The translations under genes and the position numbers were made by a program. Source: Natronorubrum aibiense (GTDB lineage: Archaea > Halobacteriota > Halobacteria > Halobacteriales > Natrialbaceae). Taken from it: a stretch of DNA of 64,000 nucleotides. The notes below the pieces were generated by a model that saw only the letters and a list, made by a program, of their open reading frames with translations, had not been told where the DNA came from and did not search any database. Each line of letters opens with the position of its first letter. Position 1 is the first letter of the stretch. The stretch covers positions 2,728,001 through 2,792,000 of the forward strand of contig NZ_CP045488.1 in assembly GCF_009392895.1 (NCBI RefSeq). Reading direction: 5' to 3'. Shown piece by piece: positions 59,800 through 64,000 of this stretch.

Positions 59800-62214
59800 A
59801 TGAACTACGGTCTCGATATCGAGCCCGATGGGATCCGGGTCGCTACCGATACGGCGGATGGGGTGGACCTCGAGTCGGTACCAACCCTCACGGCTCCGAC
59901 AGACGCGGAGCCGACTTTGGCGACGGACACTGACCCGAACTCCGGTGACTCGCTGCTCTCGAACGGCGTATTGATGACGGACGACGACGCCGAGGAGACA
60001 CTCGAAGCGCTGCTCGAGGACGTCCTCGGCCCCGACGCCGCTGACGACGGTCGACTCTGTTATACGACGTCCGGGACGGTGGTCGACGGAGCCGAACCGA
60101 TCGATGCCCGTCGCGACGCCGTCGCCTCGGTTGTTGACGACTGGGGGCTCGAGGCGACGCCGATCAACAGCGGGTTCGCCGTCGTCTACGACCAGTTCGC
60201 CGACGACAACTACACTGGCCTCGGTGTCCGGATCGGCCCGCAGACGACGAGCGTCGCGCTCGCATACTATGGCGTGCCCGCGGTGTCGTGTTCACTCGCG
60301 AAGGGCAGCGAGTGGGTCATCGACCGGGCGGCCGACGACACGGGACGGGACCCGGCACAGGTCACCACCGTACTCGAGTCGTTCGTGTTCGACCCCGACG
60401 CGGCGACGGACGAAATCGAAGCCGCACTCGCGACAGCGTTCGACGCGCTGGTCGGTGACCTCGCCGACACACTCGAGCGCGAAGCCGGCGAGGCCGACAT
60501 CCAGCGAGGGCTGGCCGTCCCGCTCACCGTTGCGGGGTCGGGCGCGGTGGCGGGTCTCGAGTACCTGATAGCGGGACGGTTCGACAGCGCGCTGCCGATT
60601 TCAGTCCGCGATCCGCGACGTGCCGACGAGCCGGCCGCAAGCGCTGCCAGAGGGGCCCTTGAAGCCGCGAAAGACGGCGTCGAGGGCCACGATGCCGTGG
60701 CGTGGTCGCCAACCGACGCGACCGACGGCGACAAGAACGACGGGTTCACGACCGTGACTGAACCGACCGGCGAGATGACGCTGACGTTCGACGACTCGCT
60801 CGAGGACAGCGCCGAGACGGACCGCGCTCGAGCCGACGACGCGATCGAGCAGTTGTTCGATCGACTCGCGGACCGAGACGACGAGATCCTGTCGATCCGG
60901 GCCGACCTCGAGACGGTGAGCGATGCCCTCGACGACCTCGATGCACGGGCGGCCAACGCCGATGCAGTTAGGGCCTTGGAAGCCACTCTCGAGGGGCTCG
61001 AAGACGACCTGATCGCGCTCGAAGCCGAAAGCGAGCGCTACGCGAGCGGAGAGGTAGTTTCGAGCCTCGAGGACGACTTCGACGTCCTTTCGACCGCGTT
61101 CGACAGGCACCGAGCCGACGTCGACGAACTCGAGTCGGCGATGAACGACGAGTTCGACACATTCGAGGCGTCGATCGAGGCCCTCGAGACGACGACAGCG
61201 GACGAACAAGCGGTGCTCGATGCCCGAATCGGAGACCTTGTGGCCGATCTCGATGAAATCATCGCGGACACGAACACGCTCGACGAGCGCCTCGAGTCGC
61301 TTCAATCCGAGCAGGAATCGCTCGAGACGATGGCTGCATCGGCAGCCGACCTCGATGCCGTCACGGAAACCGTCTCGCGGTTCGAAGACGAACTCGGGGC
61401 CGTCGACGAGACCATCGACCGACTCGGAACGCGAGCCGACGGGTTCGCTGGTCGACTCGAGGAACAGGCGATCCAGCTCGACGACGTTGACGATCGGCTT
61501 ACGGCCCGCGCGGAACAAGCCGACGAAGAACGGAAACAACTCGGAGACGACATCGAGGCAGTCGAAGCGGCGCTCGAGGCGGAACTCGGTGCTCTCGAGC
61601 GTGACTTCGAGACGCTCGAGCGGCGATTCGACGAACTCGACGACACGGTTACCGAGCGGATCGACACACTCGCAGCCGACCGCGACGAGCCAGTCAGCGA
61701 ACTTCGGGCGGCGATCGACGCCCGTCTCGACACGCTCGAGGCGGAACTCGAAGCCGTCGCGGACACTGAGGATCGAACCAACCGACTCGATGATCGGATG
61801 AGCGATCACGCGACTCGTCTCGAAACGCACGCCGAAACGCTCGAGGACTACGACGGCCGCCTCAAGTCGCTTACAACCGACGTCGCCGACCTCGCGGCGA
61901 CGCTCGACGGAGCTGACAAATCGAGTGAGGCGCAGCTATCGTCGATCGAAACGCGCGTGGACGAACTCGAGGCCAGAGTTGAAACCGACCGGGAGGATGA
62001 TCCCGAGGCGATTCGGGCAGAGCTCGAAACGGTGCAAGATCGACTCGAGATCGACGACGCCCCGTCTTTCGGCGCGCAACTCGCTACCGGTGGAGGCAGT
62101 GCCGGCGTCGTCGCTGGGAGCGTCGCTGCGCTTACGGGTGCGGTGACCATTGGGGCCGCTGCGGCCGTCCTCGGGCTCGTCGTGATCGCCGTGGTGGTCG
62201 GACACGAGCGCTAA
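59800..62214 (+). CDS. Actin/MreB-like ASKHA domain fused to a long coiled coil and C-terminal membrane anchor
   Basis: An 804-residue protein. Residues 1-290 resemble the ASKHA fold of MreB, FtsA and Hsp70: the N-terminal YGLDIEPDGIRVATD (phosphate 1), NSGFAVVYDQFADD (connect-1, 123-136), GLGVRIGPQTTSVALAYYG (phosphate 2, 140-158, with Arg in place of the usual Asp) and LTVAGSGAVAGLEYLIAG (adenosine motif, 242-259). Residues about 340-755 are a continuous coiled coil of heptads rich in Leu, Glu, Asp and Ala. Residues about 768-800 form a glycine/alanine-rich hydrophobic helix next to the C-terminal GHER, so the protein should be tail-anchored. A GTG two codons upstream is less likely the start. 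The ASKHA assignment is inference from motifs. Confidence 0.8.
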   Translation: MNYGLDIEPDGIRVATDTADGVDLESVPTLTAPTDAEPTLATDTDPNSGDSLLSNGVLMTDDDAEETLEALLEDVLGPDAADDGRLCYTTSGTVVDGAEPIDARRDAVASVVDDWGLEATPINSGFAVVYDQFADDNYTGLGVRIGPQTTSVALAYYGVPAVSCSLAKGSEWVIDRAADDTGRDPAQVTTVLESFVFDPDAATDEIEAALATAFDALVGDLADTLEREAGEADIQRGLAVPLTVAGSGAVAGLEYLIAGRFDSALPISVRDPRRADEPAASAARGALEAAKDGVEGHDAVAWSPTDATDGDKNDGFTTVTEPTGEMTLTFDDSLEDSAETDRARADDAIEQLFDRLADRDDEILSIRADLETVSDALDDLDARAANADAVRALEATLEGLEDDLIALEAESERYASGEVVSSLEDDFDVLSTAFDRHRADVDELESAMNDEFDTFEASIEALETTTADEQAVLDARIGDLVADLDEIIADTNTLDERLESLQSEQESLETMAASAADLDAVTETVSRFEDELGAVDETIDRLGTRADGFAGRLEEQAIQLDDVDDRLTARAEQADEERKQLGDDIEAVEAALEAELGALERDFETLERRFDELDDTVTERIDTLAADRDEPVSELRAAIDARLDTLEAELEAVADTEDRTNRLDDRMSDHATRLETHAETLEDYDGRLKSLTTDVADLAATLDGADKSSEAQLSSIETRVDELEARVETDREDDPEAIRAELETVQDRLEIDDAPSFGAQLATGGGSAGVVAGSVAALTGAVTIGAAAAVLGLVVIAVVVGHER

Positions 62215-62292
62215 TCGAGGTGGCTGTACGGGGGTGACGTAACAGCCCGATGGCCCACGGCGGGATCCTCGTGCTTCAGCGCGGAGAAGCTG

Positions 62293-62424
62293 TTACCCTC
62301 GTATCAACTCGACGTTTCGCATCTCACCCCCGCAGCGTCGGCAGGTACTGAGAAGTGCATCCGCGACCGTCTCCCGGCGGCCACAGACGACACACTCGTA
62401 CTCGATTGGTTCAGCAACAGACAT
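62293..62424 (-). CDS. Rubrerythrin-like (DUF7129) small zinc-ribbon protein
   Basis: A 43-residue haloarchaeal protein with two CxxC pairs, CVVC (residues 11-14) and CRRC (28-31), separated by 13 residues, and an acidic N-terminus MSVAEPIEYE. The pattern is that of a rubredoxin- or zinc-ribbon-like knuckle; family members are often called rubrerythrin-like but have no ferritin domain. A palindrome (caccac-gtat-gtggtg, 62427-62442) lies directly upstream of the start codon. The ATG at 62424 is the only sensible one. Confidence 0.75.
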   Translation of the reverse strand: MSVAEPIEYECVVCGRRETVADALLSTCRRCGGEMRNVELIRG

Positions 62425-62426
62425 GA

Positions 62427-62442
62427 CACCACGTATGTGGTG
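62427..62442. promoter_or_regulatory. Palindrome immediately upstream of the rubrerythrin-like gene
   Basis: The perfect inverted repeat caccac-gtat-gtggtg lies 3-18 nt before the ATG (minus strand), between the TATA-like ttaacata (about 62446-62453) and the start codon. Its position suits a repressor operator. Confidence 0.4.
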
Positions 62443-62515
62443 AAGTATGTTAACTCTTTTCGTGGTAAAGCATGGGTAGGACTGTGGCCGCACGCATCGA
62501 GCGTGCAACGGCTCA

Positions 62516-63718
62516 CTAGAGGAGCCAGAGCGCGATCCCGAGTCCCGTCGCAGCGACGATTGTGGCCGCGAGCAGCCAGAACGCAGCCCGGAAACCGACG
62601 GTCTCCGAGAGCGTGCCGACGATTGCGGGTGCGACCGCGCCAGCTCCCATCAACATCGTTCGGACGACGCCCAGTCCGCCACCGGCGACATCGTCGGGAA
62701 TGGTCGACATCAGGTACGCCCCCCGGACGGGTCGAAAACCGTGTGAACCGACGCCGACGGCGACGAGCGCAGCGCCGAGGACGACCGGACCGGCCGTACC
62801 AGTCAGCGAGATGAACGCGATCAGCGCGAGCGAGGCAAGTCCCAACGTCGCGACGATGATCGGCAGTTGGCCGATTCGGTCGCTGAGATCTCCCGTGACG
62901 AGTTGAACCAGACTCGCGAGAAAGAGCGCACTGTAAAGTACGCCCGCGACTGCGTCCGTCAGTCCGGCCGTCTGCGTGAGATACAGCGGGGCGAACGCGA
63001 CGAACCCGTTGTAGGTGAACGAAAACAGGATCGTCAAGAGGGCAAACAGCGAGAATCGCCAGTCCCGAAAGAGCGTGACGTACTGGCTGACGCCGACGGC
63101 TGTGGTCGCAGTCGACGAGACATTACCTTCGGATTCTTCCGGAAGGCGTCGTGGGACCCGAATTCGGAACGCGATGGCGAGGCCGAGTCCGATCAGCCCG
63201 GCAAGCAGAAAGACAAGCCGCCAACTGTCTCCGAGTCCGAACGAAACGCCTGCAACAGCGACGACGGCGGCAGGTGCGATCACGCCGCCGAACGCACCGA
63301 ACGTGTCGAGGATTCCGAGCGCCCGGCCGGTTCGGGACGGGTACGCTCGAGACAGCAACCGGACGGCGACAGTCTTGTGCGCGCCAGTTCCGGCACCCAT
63401 CACGAGCATCGCCCCGACGAGGACGAGAAACGGGGAGTCGACGGCGAGTGCGAGCGCCGCGACGGCCGCGACGAGCGCACCGGCGGTAATAACGACGATC
63501 GAACCGAGTCGATCGGCGAGCACCCCCGAGGGAAACTGCATCACAGCGTAGGCGAGCATGAATCCGGTAAACACCGTCCCGAGGATCGAGTTCGAGACGC
63601 CGTAACTCGCCTGAAACGAGCCGAACAGCGGCGGAAACGCGTACCGAAGAAACTTCCCGAGAAACCAGATCGCCGCCGTCACCACGAGCACATCGTACTG
63701 TGTGAGCCGGCCAGCCAT
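62516..63718 (-). CDS. Major facilitator superfamily transporter
   Basis: A 400-residue transporter with 12 predicted helices. Visible are the first helix LTQYDVLVVTAAIWFLGKFLRYAFPPLFGSF, the loop 2-3 GxLADRxG motif in PSGVLADRLGSIVVI, and the central charged loop IRVPRRLPEESEGNVSSTATTA that divides two halves. The ATG at 63718 begins helix 1; the longer frame to 63799 does not add a helix. Substrate unknown; the sequence resembles sugar-phosphate or nitrate-type MFS members only weakly. Confidence 0.86.
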   Translation of the reverse strand: MAGRLTQYDVLVVTAAIWFLGKFLRYAFPPLFGSFQASYGVSNSILGTVFTGFMLAYAVMQFPSGVLADRLGSIVVITAGALVAAVAALALAVDSPFLVLVGAMLVMGAGTGAHKTVAVRLLSRAYPSRTGRALGILDTFGAFGGVIAPAAVVAVAGVSFGLGDSWRLVFLLAGLIGLGLAIAFRIRVPRRLPEESEGNVSSTATTAVGVSQYVTLFRDWRFSLFALLTILFSFTYNGFVAFAPLYLTQTAGLTDAVAGVLYSALFLASLVQLVTGDLSDRIGQLPIIVATLGLASLALIAFISLTGTAGPVVLGAALVAVGVGSHGFRPVRGAYLMSTIPDDVAGGGLGVVRTMLMGAGAVAPAIVGTLSETVGFRAAFWLLAATIVAATGLGIALWLL

Positions 63719-64000
63719 CGTGCGAATCGACGCGTCGTTCACGCTCGGCAGTAGGTCAGTGGACGAACGAATACGCTCCGATTCGAGACTCGAGCGCACC
63801 CGGATACGGACGCCGGTCCCTCAGAGCCGGTGTGCTCGCAGGACGGTCGCCGTTGCACCGGGACATCGATACAACGGACAGCTGAATCGAATCCGACGTA
63901 TGGCCGAACGCCACCGACCCCGCGCTCGAGTGGTCGCGGAATCCATATCGCTTCCAACACACGAAAATAGATACTAATGAGGTTAAATATCACACAGGTG
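63719..64000. other. Terminal region with a possible gene start at the window edge
   Basis: No complete gene is seen. At 63977 an ATG follows an AT-rich aaaatagatacta; the short frame MRLNITQV continues to the end of the window and could be the start of a gene beyond it, but nothing supports it besides position. Confidence 0.3.

Noticed and set aside
1-64000. CRISPR arrays, insertion sequences, rRNA genes
   Set aside because: No regularly spaced repeats, transposase-like reading frame or rRNA sequence was seen on reading both strands.

Overview
The window is a chromosomal segment of an extremely halophilic archaeon (class Halobacteria; codon use and gene content fit Natrialbaceae such as Natrinema or Haloterrigena, but the genus is an inference). 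The evidence is GC-rich DNA, very acidic proteins, archaeal TATA promoters 25-30 nt upstream of many start codons (leaderless mRNAs), the archaeal ribosomal order L11 / L1-L10(P0)-L12(P1), a TFB, a HalX response regulator, and a near-complete methylaspartate-cycle gene cluster.

Layout. 1-5.2 kb: the end of PEP carboxykinase, two small proteins (HEWD zinc protein, CutA), then ribosomal stalk genes, with L11 separated from L1-L10-L12 by a membrane-protein gene on the other strand and with a structured leader before L1. 5.4-16.4 kb: TctA/DUF112-type permease, lactonase plus iron alcohol dehydrogenase, BtpA protein, Old Yellow Enzyme, thioredoxin-like protein, Lrp regulator next to an aminotransferase, Eis-like acetyltransferase. 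16.4-20.3 kb: amidase, FAD amine/amino-acid oxidase and ornithine-cyclodeaminase-like enzyme. 20.5-25.4 kb: a PAS-PAS-GAF sensor whose kinase residues are degenerate, facing a HalX receiver protein, then purL. 25.7-32.8 kb: HxlR regulator, SRPBCC protein, aldo/keto reductase, TFB, MFS transporter, XRE-CBS regulator, DUF555 protein, a 59-residue membrane microprotein and the proteasome beta subunit. 33-41.5 kb: Gfo/Idh/MocA oxidoreductase divergent from a ThuA protein, DUF389 membrane protein, eIF2B-like/ribose-1,5-bisphosphate isomerase family protein, Mrp/ApbC P-loop carrier, UDG-superfamily protein, DUF2064-like protein and tRNA-Ser(UGA).

41.7-48.4 kb: the glutamate-to-glyoxylate arm of the methylaspartate cycle. 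Four tightly packed minus-strand genes (glmS, glmE, mal, mch) lead to a citE-like lyase; the CoA-transferase mct runs divergently from the same intergenic promoter region. Together they convert glutamate to 3-methylaspartate, mesaconate, mesaconyl-CoA, beta-methylmalyl-CoA and then glyoxylate plus propionyl-CoA, allowing growth on acetyl-CoA; the pckA fragment at the left end would serve gluconeogenesis from the same carbon.

48.4-64 kb: small zinc protein, DUF5785 protein, GTP cyclohydrolase III, CBS-zinc-ribbon protein, phosphoglycerate kinase, tRNA-Thr(UGU), a Tat-exported repeat protein, universal stress protein, an acyl-CoA ligase-enoyl-CoA hydratase operon, a dCTP-deaminase-like protein, a MOSC protein, and an unusual 804-residue protein that joins an actin/MreB-like ASKHA domain to a long coiled coil and a C-terminal membrane anchor. 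That last protein is the best candidate for an undescribed system. Other points of interest are a 25-bp exact duplication of the tRNA-Ser 3' end 150 bp downstream, several palindromes at promoters (purL, TFB, the rubrerythrin-like protein), and an in-frame palindromic insertion in purL. No CRISPR array, insertion sequence or rRNA gene was seen.
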